NCBI RefSeq assembly: GCF_002837185.1
Contig: NZ_KZ477989.1
Location: forward strand, 109,933 to 173,932
From: Pseudomonas fluorescens
GTDB taxonomy: Bacteria; Pseudomonadota; Gammaproteobacteria; Pseudomonadales; Pseudomonadaceae
Length of the DNA: 64,000 nucleotides
Reading direction: 5' to 3'
Position 1 is the first letter of the stretch. Each line of letters opens with the position of its first letter. Shown one piece after another: positions 1-10,535 of this stretch. The notes under the pieces were generated by a model. It searched no databases and was not told the DNA's origin. It was given only the letters and a program-made list of their open reading frames with translations. A program made the position numbers and the translations under genes.

Positions 1-877
1 CACGCACGTTCTGCACGAACAACTGCACCATCATTGCCGGCGAAGTCGGTGCCGAGCTGTGCCCGGTCAACAACAAGCCCCACGCCGTCCAGAACGGATG
101 GCGTTGCGGCAGCGGCTCCTGGCGGCAGACGTCGATCACCGCTCCGGCCAGATGTCCCTCTTTGAGGGCTTCGACCAGATCGGCATCCACCACCGCCACG
201 CCGCGCCCGACGTTGATAAACAAGGCGGTCGGCTTGAATTGCTTGAACAGTGCGGCGTCGTACAGGTCATGGGTGTCGGGGGTGTTGGGCAGCAGGTTGA
301 TCACATAATCCACCTCGCCCACCAGCCGGCCCAATTGATCGAGCCCGGCGACTTCGATAAACGGCGCCTGCTCGCGGGCCTGGCTGGCGATGCCATACAG
401 CTTGACGCCAAACGGCAGCAGGAACTGCGCCACGCTCTGGCCAATATCGCCGGTGCCGACCACCAGCACCTTGCGCCCCGCCAGGCTCTGGCCCAGGCGG
501 CTGTCCCACTTGCGCTCGACCTGGCTGACCAGCCGCGCCAACACTTCACGTTCGTGTCCGAGCATGTAGGCCAGGACGAATTCGGCCATGACCTGGCCAA
601 AGATGCCGACCGCGCGGGTCAGGCGATAATCACGCGGCAATCCTTCGGCCAGCAGCGGCGTGATGCCAGCCCAGGTCGACTGCAACCATTGCGGATGATG
701 CCCCTGGCGCAACAGCGTCGCCAGCAGGTCCGGCTGGCCCAGCCACACGGGGCAATCGGCGGCCAGGCGCGAGAGTTCGGCCGAGTCGCCGCTGGTCAGT
801 ACCTCAAGGTCCGGCGCGGCTTCGCGAAGCAATTGGGCGTAGAGCGGGTGATCCTGTTCAGCAATCAGAACACGCAT
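1..877 (-). CDS. D-2-hydroxyacid dehydrogenase, glyoxylate/hydroxypyruvate reductase-like (3' end outside window)
   Basis: Probable cytoplasmic NAD(P)H-dependent reductase of 2-keto acids such as glyoxylate or hydroxypyruvate. The ATG at 877 opens 292 visible codons; the C-terminus, probably about 20 residues, lies beyond position 1. Family landmarks appear in the expected order: the dinucleotide-binding loop VVGTGDIGQSVAQF mid-protein, the catalytic Arg in NVGRGVAVVD, the Glu in DVCRQEPLP and the His in LLTGHSSAP. This layout matches the GhrA branch better than SerA or LdhA. Substrate preference cannot be read from the sequence. A long open frame on the other strand is its antisense shadow. 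Confidence 0.85.
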   Translation of the reverse strand, partial: MRVLIAEQDHPLYAQLLREAAPDLEVLTSGDSAELSRLAADCPVWLGQPDLLATLLRQGHHPQWLQSTWAGITPLLAEGLPRDYRLTRAVGIFGQVMAEFVLAYMLGHEREVLARLVSQVERKWDSRLGQSLAGRKVLVVGTGDIGQSVAQFLLPFGVKLYGIASQAREQAPFIEVAGLDQLGRLVGEVDYVINLLPNTPDTHDLYDAALFKQFKPTALFINVGRGVAVVDADLVEALKEGHLAGAVIDVCRQEPLPQRHPFWTAWGLLLTGHSSAPTSPAMMVQLFVQNVR

Positions 878-984
878 GGTTCAAACCTTTCAAAAACAGT
901 GCAGACGGCCGCCCGCATCCTTACGGCCACCGTCCTCTAATACAATTCCATTCAAGCCTGCGCCCTGATACGGACGCTGATCGG

Positions 985-1278
985 TCACATCGGGTCGTTG
1001 CGGCGCAGCAGCTCTTCAGGCAGGTGCTCGATGTACTCGTCCTCGGCGGGCGGCATTTGCAGGTGATAGCCCTGCTTGTCGAGGTTTTCCAGCACCACGG
1101 CGATGTCCTCGCGCGACAGTTTGCGCTCGGGTGTCAGCACCATGTCGAAGGCGTGATGCGGCTTGCCGAAGGCGAGCATCAACGGCTCCGGCACCCGCTC
1201 CAGGGCGTCGCTCTTGAGGACATAGAGGTACATGCCGTCTTTTTTCAAGCTGCGATAAATCGAGCAAATACGTTTCAA
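985..1278 (-). CDS. YcgL domain protein
   Basis: A 97-residue YcgL-family protein, small and cytoplasmic, of unknown biochemical role. The family is recognised from the N-terminal [19 protein letters not shown] and the segment [16 protein letters not shown]. The start is TTG at 1278, preceded by GGAG with about 7 nt spacing. The last bases of rnd overlap it as TTGA, so the two genes are translationally coupled. The rnd-ycgL order is common in Pseudomonas, and co-expression with RNase D suggests, but does not prove, an RNA-related role. Confidence 0.88.
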   Translation of the reverse strand: MKRICSIYRSLKKDGMYLYVLKSDALERVPEPLMLAFGKPHHAFDMVLTPERKLSREDIAVVLENLDKQGYHLQMPPAEDEYIEHLPEELLRRNDPM

Positions 1279-2408
1279 GGCTGTTCTCCGGCACTGGCCA
1301 GGCTGTCGAGCAGCGCCTGGCCCATCAATTCGCGACGCCAGCCACGCAGCGAATCGGGTAATTGGTAAGGCCCATCGGGATAGCCACTTTTAACCAGGGC
1401 TTCGAGGGTTTTCTTGCGCAGCATCAGTTCCGGCGCCATGTCCAGGCGCTCGGCGAACGTCTGGCCCAGGGCGCGCAGTTGCTTGATCAGCGCAGCGGCA
1501 TCGACCGGCAGCGGTTCAGGCACGGCAGGCGGCCATTGGTCCATGGGCACGCTGCCCGCACGCTTGATCAGGTCGAGCAGGAACTGGCCGTCCTGACGCA
1601 CGGTGCGCGGGTGCATGTCTTCGATCTTGCCCAGGGCGGCGAGGTTATCCGGCTGGGATTTGGCCAGGGGCCATAACGAGTGCTCACGCACGATGCGGTT
1701 GCGCGGCAGGTCACGAGCGCGGGCTTGCTGCTCGCGCCAGGCGCACAGTTCACGCAATACGACGAGCTGGGCGCGGGACAGTTTCCACGCCAGCTTGGCG
1801 TCGCGGTACACCTCGTACGGGTCGACTTCGCGGCGCAGGTTGGCCACCAGCTCGGCGCCGTCTTCCAGTACCCAGGCGTATTTGTCGTCGGTCAATTGCG
1901 GGCGCAGGCGGATGTAGACTTCAGCCAGGTGCACGGCGTCTTCGGCGGCATAGCTCACCTGGGTTTCGGACAATGGCCGCTGCAGCCAGTCCGAACGCGT
2001 CTCGCCCTTGGGCAGGTCGATGTCGAGCACCGCTTGCACCAGTCGCGAGTACCCCATGGAGAACCCGAGGTTCAGGTAAGCCGCGGCCAGTTGAGTGTCG
2101 AACAACGGCGCCGGCAGGCTGCCGGTCAGGCGCAACAGCACTTCCAGGTCTTCGCTGCAGGCATGTACCACCTTGATCACGCCCGGGTTTTCCAGCAAGG
2201 CGGCCAAGGGTTGCCAGTTGTCGATGGTCAGGGGATCGATCAGGTACGCGCGCACGCCATCACCGATCTGGATGAGCCCGGCAATGGGGTAGAAGGTGTC
2301 GACCCGCATGAATTCGGTGTCGAGGGCGACGAATGGCAACTGCTGCCATTGGGCGCAATGCTGGCCGAGGCTATCGTTGTCGCAGATCCAGTGAATATCG
2401 ATGGCCAC
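1275..2408 (-). CDS. rnd: Ribonuclease D
   Basis: A 3'-5' exoribonuclease of the DEDD superfamily that trims tRNA precursors and other stable RNAs. The GTG at 2408 was chosen because AAGGGAG lies just upstream and the product then begins [12 protein letters not shown], as RNase D proteins do; the longer reading back to 2483 has no such support. The 377-residue product has the DEDD exonuclease domain first, with LDTEFMR (D30, E32), [10 protein letters not shown] and YAAEDAVHL carrying the metal-binding acids. An HRDC domain follows from about residue 215 ([19 protein letters not shown]). It overlaps ycgL by 4 bp. Confidence 0.95.
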   Translation of the reverse strand: MAIDIHWICDNDSLGQHCAQWQQLPFVALDTEFMRVDTFYPIAGLIQIGDGVRAYLIDPLTIDNWQPLAALLENPGVIKVVHACSEDLEVLLRLTGSLPAPLFDTQLAAAYLNLGFSMGYSRLVQAVLDIDLPKGETRSDWLQRPLSETQVSYAAEDAVHLAEVYIRLRPQLTDDKYAWVLEDGAELVANLRREVDPYEVYRDAKLAWKLSRAQLVVLRELCAWREQQARARDLPRNRIVREHSLWPLAKSQPDNLAALGKIEDMHPRTVRQDGQFLLDLIKRAGSVPMDQWPPAVPEPLPVDAAALIKQLRALGQTFAERLDMAPELMLRKKTLEALVKSGYPDGPYQLPDSLRGWRRELMGQALLDSLASAGEQP

Positions 2409-2545
2409 ACGGCTCTCCCTTGAAGAATGGCGCGCAGTATATATCGCGAAAGGGACTTGCGAGCATCCGCAGTGCACAGGCAACCATGAAAACTCAGACA
2501 GACGATGAAGAATAATCCGACAGGCGGAAGCTATCTCCTCTGAAG

Positions 2546-3145
2546 CTATCCCCTCTTACGCAGGACGTAGACACACCAGAGTTTGGAGCCGGGCAGGAAC
2601 TCGCGCTGATTCAGGACTTTGAAGCCGGCCTGGCGAAACTCCTCCTCAACCGGGATACGCGCGTCCACGGACACAATCACAGTGTCGCGGCTGACGCGGT
2701 GGAATTCCCGTAGCAAGGCCAGGCGCACCTCGGTATCGGGCACATGGCGAAACAACTCCAGGCAGAAGATGCAATCCACCGCATTCGCCGAGAGGCCAAT
2801 GGAAAAGGCTGAGCCCGGGAATGTCTTGACGCGTTTGAGCAAGGCCGCCGAGTGATGGGTGCGGGCATGGTCGAGCATGTCCTGGGAAGGGTCCGATGCC
2901 AGGATCACCCGATTGACGTGCTCTGCCAGGACCGGCCAGAACCGCCCGGAGCCGCAGGCCAGGTCGAGGATCAATCCGGGCTCCCCGGCGACCTTCAACG
3001 CATGGCGCACCAACCGTGCATCGCGCCACGCGGACAGACGCTGCAACAGCCCGGGCGGACAGGTATCACCACAGACCCTGGCATGCTCACGGTCATAGCG
3101 CTCGGTGAATTCGGTCTCGATGGAGGATGGAGGTTGTGACGACAT
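2546..3145 (-). CDS. Class I SAM-dependent methyltransferase
   Basis: A 199-residue probable methyltransferase. Motif I is clear as LILDLACGSGRFWPVLAEH, followed by ILASDPSQDML (acidic motif II) and a post-I segment around NAVDCIFCLELFRHVPD. The substrate is unknown. The ATG at 3145 is preferred over an upstream extension of 95 codons that lacks family similarity and would run through the intergenic region into the divergent neighbour. The fold resembles small methyltransferases of the UbiE/BioC type, but nothing near it identifies a pathway. Confidence 0.75.
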   Translation of the reverse strand: MSSQPPSSIETEFTERYDREHARVCGDTCPPGLLQRLSAWRDARLVRHALKVAGEPGLILDLACGSGRFWPVLAEHVNRVILASDPSQDMLDHARTHHSAALLKRVKTFPGSAFSIGLSANAVDCIFCLELFRHVPDTEVRLALLREFHRVSRDTVIVSVDARIPVEEEFRQAGFKVLNQREFLPGSKLWCVYVLRKRG

Positions 3146-3311
3146 CGCAGGCTCATGTGGACAAAACGGAAGTAAAACGACCTTGATCGGCAGCTTAACC
3201 ACCGCAACGTGAAAAAAAGGTCGAAAGCCGCAACGCCGTAATCCGACACCTTGCCACCCTGCCCCGTGCTGGAAATAATGTCCGCCCGACCTGCCCCAAG
3301 GACTCGACCGC

Positions 3312-4085
3312 ATGAAAGCTCCTCTAGCCCTGTGTGTACTGGCGAGCGTGGCAACCACTGCCCTGGCCGATAGCAGCCCGTCACGCCTGGACGAGGTCAT
3401 CGCGCGTGGCACGCTGACGGTATGCACCACCGGCGACTACATGCCCTACACCTCGTTGCGTGCCGATGGCCGCTACCAGGGCATTGATATCGCCATGGCC
3501 GAGTCCCTGGCCAAGAGCCTCAACGCGACGATCACCTGGGTGCCCACCACCTGGAAAACCCTGATGCCGGACTTTCTGGCCCAACGTTGCGACATCGCCG
3601 TAGGCGGTATTTCGGTGTCACTGGAGCGCCAGAAAAAAGCCTTCTTCAGCCAGCCGCTCGGTGTCGACGGCAAGATCCCGCTGGTGCGTTGCGCCGACGT
3701 GCAGCGCTACCAGAGCGTCGAGCAAATCAACCAGCCCCAGGTGCGCGTGATCGAACCGGCGGGCGGCACCAATGAGGCGTTTGCCCGCGCCCAGCTGGGG
3801 CAGGCGCAGATACGCCTGCACGACAACGTGACGATTTTTGACGAACTGCTGGCGGGCAAGGCCGACGTGATGATCACCGACGCCAGCGAAGCGCGTTACC
3901 AGCAAAAGCAAAAACCGGGACTGTGCGCGGTCAACCCCGATCGGCAGATGCAGTACAGCCAGAAAGCCTTCCTGCTGCCGCGCGATGATGTGGCCTGGAA
4001 AAGCTACGTCGACCAGTGGTTGCACCTGAGCGTGGCGACCGGCGTGTATGACGGCATTGTCAGTCAGTGGCTGGCGGCGCCTTGA
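3312..4085 (+). CDS. Periplasmic PheC-like protein (cyclohexadienyl dehydratase / amino-acid-binding fold)
   Basis: A 257-residue secreted protein with a cleavable signal peptide ending near ALADSS and a type II periplasmic-binding fold. It closely resembles the periplasmic cyclohexadienyl dehydratase PheC: TTGDYMPYTS near the N-terminus, GGISVSLERQKKAFFSQP, PAGGTNEAFARAQL, NVTIFDELLAGKADVMITDA and a C-terminal YVDQWLHL. PheC converts prephenate or arogenate in the periplasm. A plain solute-binding role remains possible because the two share a fold. RBS AAGGA lies 8 nt before the ATG. Its 3' end overlaps the convergent cynR by 26 bp. Confidence 0.72.
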   Translation: MKAPLALCVLASVATTALADSSPSRLDEVIARGTLTVCTTGDYMPYTSLRADGRYQGIDIAMAESLAKSLNATITWVPTTWKTLMPDFLAQRCDIAVGGISVSLERQKKAFFSQPLGVDGKIPLVRCADVQRYQSVEQINQPQVRVIEPAGGTNEAFARAQLGQAQIRLHDNVTIFDELLAGKADVMITDASEARYQQKQKPGLCAVNPDRQMQYSQKAFLLPRDDVAWKSYVDQWLHLSVATGVYDGIVSQWLAAP

Positions 4086-4926
4086 TCAGCTCGACAAAGG
4101 CCGCGCACGCGGCGCTGCGATAGGCGCCCCTGCGGCTGAGCAGCCCTACGGTGCGGTGCGGCAACGGCGGCTCGATGGCCACGGCATGCAACCCGGCCTG
4201 CGCCAGGGCCAGTGCGCGGGGCAGGATGGTCGCCAGTGAAGTGTTACGCACGATTTCAATGATCGCGCCGATGGAGTTGGCCTCCATGACAATGCGCGGT
4301 TTCACGCCTTGCCGGCGGCAGTAGTCATCGATATAGCGGCGCGTGGCAAACCCCGGATCGAGCAGGACCAGCGGCTGCTCGAACCATGCCGACCGATTCA
4401 CCTCGGGCGAATCCGCCCGCACCACCACGCTCAGGGCCTCGGCAAACAACGCCTCACACTCGATATCCGGCCCGTGTTCGCCGGCAAAGCCGATGCCGAT
4501 ATCCAGCAAATCCTCGCCCAGCGCGGCTTCGATGCGGTCCTGGGTCAACTCTTCGACGCTCAGGGTGATGCCTGGGTACAGCCCATGGAACCGCGCCAGC
4601 AACGGGCCGATCAGGTAGGCGGTAAAGGTCGGGGTCATCGCCAGGCGCAGATGCCCGCGGCTCAAGTCCTGCACGTCATGCATCGCACGGGTGCCCGCCT
4701 CCAGGTCCTGCAACGCCAACCGGGCAAAGCGTACATAAGCCTGGCCCGCATCCGTCAGGCTGACGCTGCGCCCGGAACGATCGAGCAGCGGCGCTCCCAG
4801 GGTGTCTTCAAGTTGCTTGATCTGTTGCGACAAGGTGGGTTGCGACACATGCAACGCTTGGGCCGCTCGGGTGAAATTGCTGTGCTCGGCAACGGCCAAC
4901 AGGTAACGGATATGGCGCAACAGCAT
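4060..4926 (-). CDS. cynR: LysR-family regulator of the cyanate operon
   Basis: A 288-residue LysR-type regulator. The N-terminal helix-turn-helix spans about residues 3-60 (FTRAAQALHVSQPTLSQQIK), followed by a substrate-binding domain from about residue 90. It is divergent from cynT-cynS, the arrangement that defines CynR in Escherichia coli, where cyanate is the coinducer. The shared 113-bp intergenic region carries the dyad CTATA-N9-TATAG at 4941-4959, which is probably its operator. GGAG precedes the ATG. The assignment rests on sequence type plus context and is strong. Confidence 0.9.
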   Translation of the reverse strand: MLLRHIRYLLAVAEHSNFTRAAQALHVSQPTLSQQIKQLEDTLGAPLLDRSGRSVSLTDAGQAYVRFARLALQDLEAGTRAMHDVQDLSRGHLRLAMTPTFTAYLIGPLLARFHGLYPGITLSVEELTQDRIEAALGEDLLDIGIGFAGEHGPDIECEALFAEALSVVVRADSPEVNRSAWFEQPLVLLDPGFATRRYIDDYCRRQGVKPRIVMEANSIGAIIEIVRNTSLATILPRALALAQAGLHAVAIEPPLPHRTVGLLSRRGAYRSAACAAFVELIKAPPATD

Positions 4927-4940
4927 CAGTGACGCTCCAA

Positions 4941-4959
4941 CTATAGGCAGTACTTATAG
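4941..4959. promoter_or_regulatory. Candidate CynR (LysR-type) operator
   Basis: Perfect dyad CTATA-N9-TATAG in the cynR/cynT divergent promoter region, of the size and spacing of a LysR recognition site. A further half-site, CTATAG, lies at about 4986-4991 nearer cynT, as would be expected of an activation site. Assigned from position and symmetry only. Confidence 0.5.
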
Positions 4960-5039
4960 AAACAATAATAATCCGGTCTTGGACGCTATAGGCGAAAACT
5001 TCCATCCTTGCCCCATCAGCAACGCAAGGAGAACCCCCT

Positions 5040-5681
5040 ATGCAGCACCTCATCGACGGCTTTCGAAAATTCCAGCGCGAAGCCTTTGCCCAACGCAGCG
5101 ACCTGTTCAAACACCTGGCCACCACGCAAAACCCCGGCACGCTGTTCGTGTCGTGTTCCGACAGCCGTGTCGTCCCGGAACTGCTGACCCAGCAGGAACC
5201 AGGCGACCTGTTCGTCATCCGCAATGCCGGCAATATCGTGCCGTCCTACGGGCCGGAACCGGGCGGCGTATCGGCCACGGTCGAATATGCGGTGGCGGTA
5301 CTCGGCGTGAGCGACATCGTGATCTGCGGCCACTCCGACTGCGGCGCGATGACCGCCATCTCCACCTGCACCTGCCTGGACCACCTGCCTGCGGTCGCCA
5401 ACTGGTTGCGCCATGCCGAGTCGGCCAAGGTGATCAACGCCGCCCGCCAGCATGCCTCGGACGCGGCGCGCCTGGATGCCCTGGTGCGTGAAAACGTGGT
5501 CGCTCAATTGGCTAACCTCAAGACTCACCCATCCGTCGCCCTGGCGCTGGAGCAACGTCGGCTGAACCTGCACGGCTGGGTGTACGACATCGAAACCGGT
5601 GGCATCGACGCACTGGACGGGCGCAGCGCGCGCTTCGTTTCCCTGCTCGAGCACCCGACCACCCGCGCTCACGCCGCCTGA
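5040..5681 (+). CDS. cynT: Beta-carbonic anhydrase of the cyanate operon
   Basis: A 213-residue beta-class carbonic anhydrase. The zinc ligands and partner acid are visible: C39 and D41-R43 in CSDSR, then H98 and C101 in CGHSDCGAM. It interconverts CO2 and bicarbonate. In the cyanate operon its role is to keep bicarbonate available, because cyanase consumes it and the CO2 produced would otherwise escape. RBS AAGGAG lies 8 nt before the ATG. It is followed 28 bp later by cynS, and the two are probably co-transcribed from the CynR-controlled promoter. Confidence 0.95.
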   Translation: MQHLIDGFRKFQREAFAQRSDLFKHLATTQNPGTLFVSCSDSRVVPELLTQQEPGDLFVIRNAGNIVPSYGPEPGGVSATVEYAVAVLGVSDIVICGHSDCGAMTAISTCTCLDHLPAVANWLRHAESAKVINAARQHASDAARLDALVRENVVAQLANLKTHPSVALALEQRRLNLHGWVYDIETGGIDALDGRSARFVSLLEHPTTRAHAA

Positions 5682-5709
5682 ACCCTATTCAACCCAAGAG
5701 GACCTCACC

Positions 5710-6180
5710 ATGTTGCAATCCAACTTTTCCCAAACCCCTCGCCTGGCCCTGGCCGACACCGTCATCGACCTCAAGGCGCGCAAGGACCTGTCCTGGCAGG
5801 ACCTCGCTGACGGCACCGGCCTGAGCCTGGCCTTCGTCACCGCCGCCCTGCTCGGCCAGCATCCGCTGCCCAAGGACGCCGCCGACGTGGTGTGCGCCAA
5901 ACTCGGCCTGGACGAGGACGCCAGCCGCCTGCTGCAAAGCGTGCCCCTGCGCGGCAGCTTCCCCGGCGGCGTGCCGACCGATCCGACGATGTACCGGTTC
6001 TACGAAATGCTGCAGGTCTACGGCTCCACCCTCAAGGCGTTGGTGCATGAGCAGTTTGGCGACGGCATCATCAGCGCGATCAACTTCAAGCTGGACATCA
6101 AGAAAGTCGAAGACCCGGACGGAGGTTCGCGCGCAGTGATCACCCTGGACGGCAAATACTTGCCAACCAAACCCTTCTGA
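5710..6180 (+). CDS. cynS: Cyanate hydratase (cyanase)
   Basis: A 156-residue cyanase, exactly the usual length. It converts cyanate plus bicarbonate to ammonia and CO2, giving detoxification and a nitrogen source. The catalytic triad of the family is present at the canonical numbers: R96, E99 (in YRFYEMLQ) and S122 (in [10 protein letters not shown]). A helix-turn-helix-like N-terminal domain covers about residues 1-80. The ATG at 5710 has AGAGGACC upstream; a longer in-frame reading through the end of cynT is not credible. Confidence 0.97.
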   Translation: MLQSNFSQTPRLALADTVIDLKARKDLSWQDLADGTGLSLAFVTAALLGQHPLPKDAADVVCAKLGLDEDASRLLQSVPLRGSFPGGVPTDPTMYRFYEMLQVYGSTLKALVHEQFGDGIISAINFKLDIKKVEDPDGGSRAVITLDGKYLPTKPF

Positions 6181-6236
6181 TCCCTCGCCGAACCGTCTAC
6201 GCTCTTGTGATTCCAACAAGACCGAGGGACGGGTAG

Positions 6237-7076
6237 ATGAACACACTGCTACGACTCGCCTGGCTGCTGCTGTTGTGCGGCAGCCAGGTGCACGCCGACA
6301 TGGCCAGTGACGCAGACGCTCAAGCGGCCAAGGCGTTGCTGGAAAAGGCTCTGGTTTACTACCAGAACAATGGCGACAAGGCGTTGGCCGCTTTCAGCCG
6401 CCAGGGCGAATTCATCGACCAGGACCGCTACGTCTTCGTGGTCGACACCAAAGGCGTACTGCTGGCCAGTGGCGGCCCCTCCTCGGCCTTGATCGGTCGC
6501 GACGTGTCCACCGTACTCGGGCCCGATCTGCAAGCCTCGTTCAAACACGCCATCAGCGCGCCCGAAGGCCAGGGTATCCAGCAGGCCGATTATCGTTGGC
6601 AGAACTGGAATGACGGCAAGGTCGAACACAAGCATGTGTTTTACCAGCGGGTGGGCGAGCGCATCCTGGCGGTCGGCTATTACCTGCCACGGGCCACACC
6701 GGAACAGGCGCGGGCACTGCGCAACAAGGCGGTGAACGCGCTGCTGAAGGACGAAGCGGGGACGCTCAAGGCGATCAACTCATTGCAGGGTGGTTTCCTG
6801 CAGGATGATCTGTATGTGTTCGTGGTTGACCTGGATACGCGGCGCTATGTGGCGCACGGCACCGATCTGCGCTTGATCAATACCGATTTCGCCAAGGTCA
6901 AGGACCCGGATGGCCGGCCTGTCGGGGAGCCGATCCTTGCGTTGATGGGGGAGCAGGATCAGGGCGAATATAAATACCGCTGGAAGAACCCGGTGACCGG
7001 GAAGGTCGAGAATAAGCATGCTTATGTGCGCAAGGCCGGGCATTGGATGGTGGCGGTGGGGTATTACAGTCCCTGA
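6237..7076 (+). CDS. Secreted tandem Cache-domain protein
   Basis: A 279-residue periplasmic protein with a signal peptide (hydrophobic segment LLRLAWLLLLCGSQVHA). Two tandem Cache-like sensor domains follow, at about residues 25-145 and 150-279. The repeats are easily aligned: each has YVFVVD near its start, a basic GKVE-HKH or GKVE-NKH segment near its end, and closes with AVGYY. There is no kinase, chemotaxis or cyclase domain and no second membrane segment, so it would bind a small ligand without signalling by itself. It starts 57 bp after cynS on the same strand, behind GAGGGACGGG. A role with cyanate genes is unproven. Confidence 0.75.
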   Translation: MNTLLRLAWLLLLCGSQVHADMASDADAQAAKALLEKALVYYQNNGDKALAAFSRQGEFIDQDRYVFVVDTKGVLLASGGPSSALIGRDVSTVLGPDLQASFKHAISAPEGQGIQQADYRWQNWNDGKVEHKHVFYQRVGERILAVGYYLPRATPEQARALRNKAVNALLKDEAGTLKAINSLQGGFLQDDLYVFVVDLDTRRYVAHGTDLRLINTDFAKVKDPDGRPVGEPILALMGEQDQGEYKYRWKNPVTGKVENKHAYVRKAGHWMVAVGYYSP

Positions 7077-7088
7077 TTCATCTGACGG

Positions 7089-7470
7089 GTACATATCCTG
7101 CTGCGGTAACGGATATGTACGCTGTTGGCTTTGTGTGGGAGGGGCGGTGCGACGATTCGACTTGCCCCCGATGGCGGCCTCTGGGCCGACCAGGATGTTG
7201 GATCAGATTGAGTACATATCCGTTTCTGCGGTAACGGCCACTTAGGGTTCCGCCCTGACGGCGGCTCACTTTTGAAAAGCGTAAAAGTAAGCAAAACGCT
7301 CTTGCCCCACCACTCGGCACCTCGCTTAGGCTCGGTGTGCCCGAACGCAGGTTTGAATCCGTGGTTTAACGGGGCGCCTGAGATCAAGATCAAAAGCAGA
7401 TCAAGATCAAGAGCGACTCGCTTCGCATCGTGGTTACGGTTGAGCGCTACAGAGTTGTGTAGATACCTAT
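7089..7470. repeat. Decayed recurrent Pseudomonas intergenic element
   Basis: This stretch holds no credible gene. It opens with an inverted repeat, GTACATATCC-N12-GGATATGTAC (7089-7120). A second copy of the same motif family follows at about 7212-7240. Next comes an ordered non-coding stretch containing CTCACTTTTGAAAAGCG, AAGTAAGCAAAACGCTCTTG and CGCACCTCGCTTAGG-like pieces that I recognise from memory as a recurring intergenic sequence in fluorescens-group genomes. A degenerate REP unit is nested at about 7136-7180. Frames crossing it on both strands are low-complexity artefacts. Confidence 0.55.
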
Positions 7471-7546
7471 GCCCCGATGAGGGAGGGTCAGTGAGTGCAT
7501 CCGTAACTGACACACCGCCATCGGGGGCAAGCCCCCTCCCACATTT
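7471..7546. repeat. Degenerate REPIN (two REP half-sites in inverted order)
   Basis: An intact right half-site GGGGGCAAGCCCCCTCCCAC lies at about 7523-7542. A decayed left half is at about 7471-7490 (GCCCCGATGAGGGAGG), and the inner GGTCAGT / AACTGAC dyad is typical of this REPIN class. It lies beyond the 3' end of the efflux gene at 7593. The left arm no longer pairs well with the right. Confidence 0.6.
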
Positions 7547-7592
7547 GGACCAGGATCGGCAAAAGATACCGGTCGGCTCTAAGGCCGGCGTG

Positions 7593-9095
7593 CTAACGCC
7601 CCCGCAACACCCGATCAGGCATCGCAATAGCCGCCGCCAACCCCAACACCGACACCCCCGCACTCACCATCAGCAAATGCCGAAACGTCATCGCCAACTC
7701 CCCCCGCAACGCATCCCGCGCCGCCCCCGGCGCAGCGTTGAGCCCATCGAGCAGCACATTACCGGTGCTACCCTCGGTCAGCAGCGCACCACTGGCCAAG
7801 TGGGCAAAACTGGCATCGCGCAACAATGCCAACAGCAAGGCCGACATGCAGGCCACCCCCACCGCCCCGCCCAGGGAACGGAACAGGTTGGTGGTGCTGG
7901 TCGCCACACCAATATCGCGCTGCTCCACCGAGTTCTGCGTACCCACCAACGAGGTCGGGAACTGCATGCCTGCAGCGATGCCGCACAACAGCATGAACAG
8001 CGAGGTGAGCCCGACGGCCTGGGGCGCGCTGAAGGCCATGCCGAGAATCGCCAGGGGACTCAACACGGCGCCACTGAGGATCATCGGTTTATATCGGCCG
8101 GTCACTGAGGTCATGCGTCCGGCGAAATAAGCGCCCATCGGCAAGCCCATCGCCAGGGGCAGCAGGTGCAGGGCCGCGCTGTCGGCACCGGCACCGGTCA
8201 CGGTCTGGTAACGCAGGGGCATGAGCACGGTCAGGGAAATCGCCTGGAAGCTGGTGATGAATATCGTGCACCAGCACAACACCGCGCTGCGGTTGACGAA
8301 CAAGTGCATGGGCAGCAACGGCTCGCGCGCACGGCGCTCATGCCAGACGAACACGCTCAACGCCAACAGCGCACAGAGCAGCAGCCCGAGCACTTGATCG
8401 TCACGCCACGCACGGCCCTGGCCGATTTGTGTGATGCCGAGCAACAAGGCGGTCAGGCCGATGATCATCAGCAAGGTGCCCAGGTAATCGATGATCGGCT
8501 TGCGCTGCGGCACCGGCAACCCCACCAGGGTGCGATGGGCCACATACCAGGCGACAGCGCCCAACGGCAGGTTGATCAAAAATACCCAGCGCCAGGACAG
8601 GTACTCGGTCATGTAGCCGCCCAACACCGGCCCGGCGACGCTGGCCACCGCGTACATGCTGCTGAAGTAGCCCTGGTAACGCCCACGCTCACGGGGCGCG
8701 ATGATGTCGCCGATGATCGCCTGGCTCACCGAAATCATGCCGCCGGCACCGATGCCCTGGATAATCCGCGCCAGCACCAGTTGCTCCATGCTGTGCGCCA
8801 TGCCGCAGAACAGCGAGGCGACGGTGAACACGCCCATACCGATCAGCATCATCGGCCGCCGCCCATACAGGTCACCGAGCTTGCCGTAGATCGGCACCGC
8901 CACTGTCATCGCCACCATGTAGCCGGAGATCACCCAGGCCAGCAGGTTGACGTCATGGAACTGCGCGGAAATGGCCGGCATCGACACGGCGACAATGGTC
9001 TGGTCCAGGGCGCCAAGAAAGATCGCCAGCATCAGCGCGGCAAGAATGCTGCGCACGGCGGGAACAGTGGGAGCGGACTGATTGAGAGGGGTCAC
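7593..9095 (-). CDS. DHA2-family multidrug efflux MFS transporter (EmrB-like)
   Basis: A roughly 500-residue inner-membrane proton antiporter with 14 predicted helices. Landmarks are LDQTIVAVSMPAI in helix 1, GKLGDLYGRRPMM after helix 2, and the antiporter motif region GPVLGGYMTEYLSWRWVFLI. The length and DQT signature place it in the DHA2 (EmrB/MdtD) group. GTG at 9095 is preferred, with GAAGG 8-10 nt upstream, over the TTG at 9113. No periplasmic adaptor gene is adjacent, so it probably works as a single-component pump. It is convergent with nothing and lies downstream of pobA on the same strand. Confidence 0.88.
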   Translation of the reverse strand: MTPLNQSAPTVPAVRSILAALMLAIFLGALDQTIVAVSMPAISAQFHDVNLLAWVISGYMVAMTVAVPIYGKLGDLYGRRPMMLIGMGVFTVASLFCGMAHSMEQLVLARIIQGIGAGGMISVSQAIIGDIIAPRERGRYQGYFSSMYAVASVAGPVLGGYMTEYLSWRWVFLINLPLGAVAWYVAHRTLVGLPVPQRKPIIDYLGTLLMIIGLTALLLGITQIGQGRAWRDDQVLGLLLCALLALSVFVWHERRAREPLLPMHLFVNRSAVLCWCTIFITSFQAISLTVLMPLRYQTVTGAGADSAALHLLPLAMGLPMGAYFAGRMTSVTGRYKPMILSGAVLSPLAILGMAFSAPQAVGLTSLFMLLCGIAAGMQFPTSLVGTQNSVEQRDIGVATSTTNLFRSLGGAVGVACMSALLLALLRDASFAHLASGALLTEGSTGNVLLDGLNAAPGAARDALRGELAMTFRHLLMVSAGVSVLGLAAAIAMPDRVLRGR

Positions 9096-9161
9096 GGCAC
9101 AACCTTCGAGCAAGGCCCGCAGGCAACGGCAGCCTGCGGAAATGCTGAATACGATAGCAGG

Positions 9162-10376
<1,215 letters not shown>

Positions 10377-10535
10377 TCACCCGAACCGAACGAGTGAAAG
10401 AGTTGTCATTGGACGTGTGGCTGACATTTTTCACCTGAGCGAGCAGCATAAGAAGGTGAAAACTGCTTTAAAGCCTGCGCTTTTTGCCAATCGGGGCGAT
10501 TACCGCACCACTATCCTGAGTATCGGATTGAAAAC

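Noticed and set aside
59..940. 293-codon plus-strand open frame
   Set aside because: Antisense to the 2-hydroxyacid dehydrogenase, whose motifs are intact on the minus strand; composition is typical of a shadow frame in GC-rich DNA.
7064..8108. Long frames on both strands across the 7.1-7.6 kb gap
   Set aside because: They cover a repeat element and extend into the efflux gene in a shadow frame; no ribosome-binding site or family similarity.
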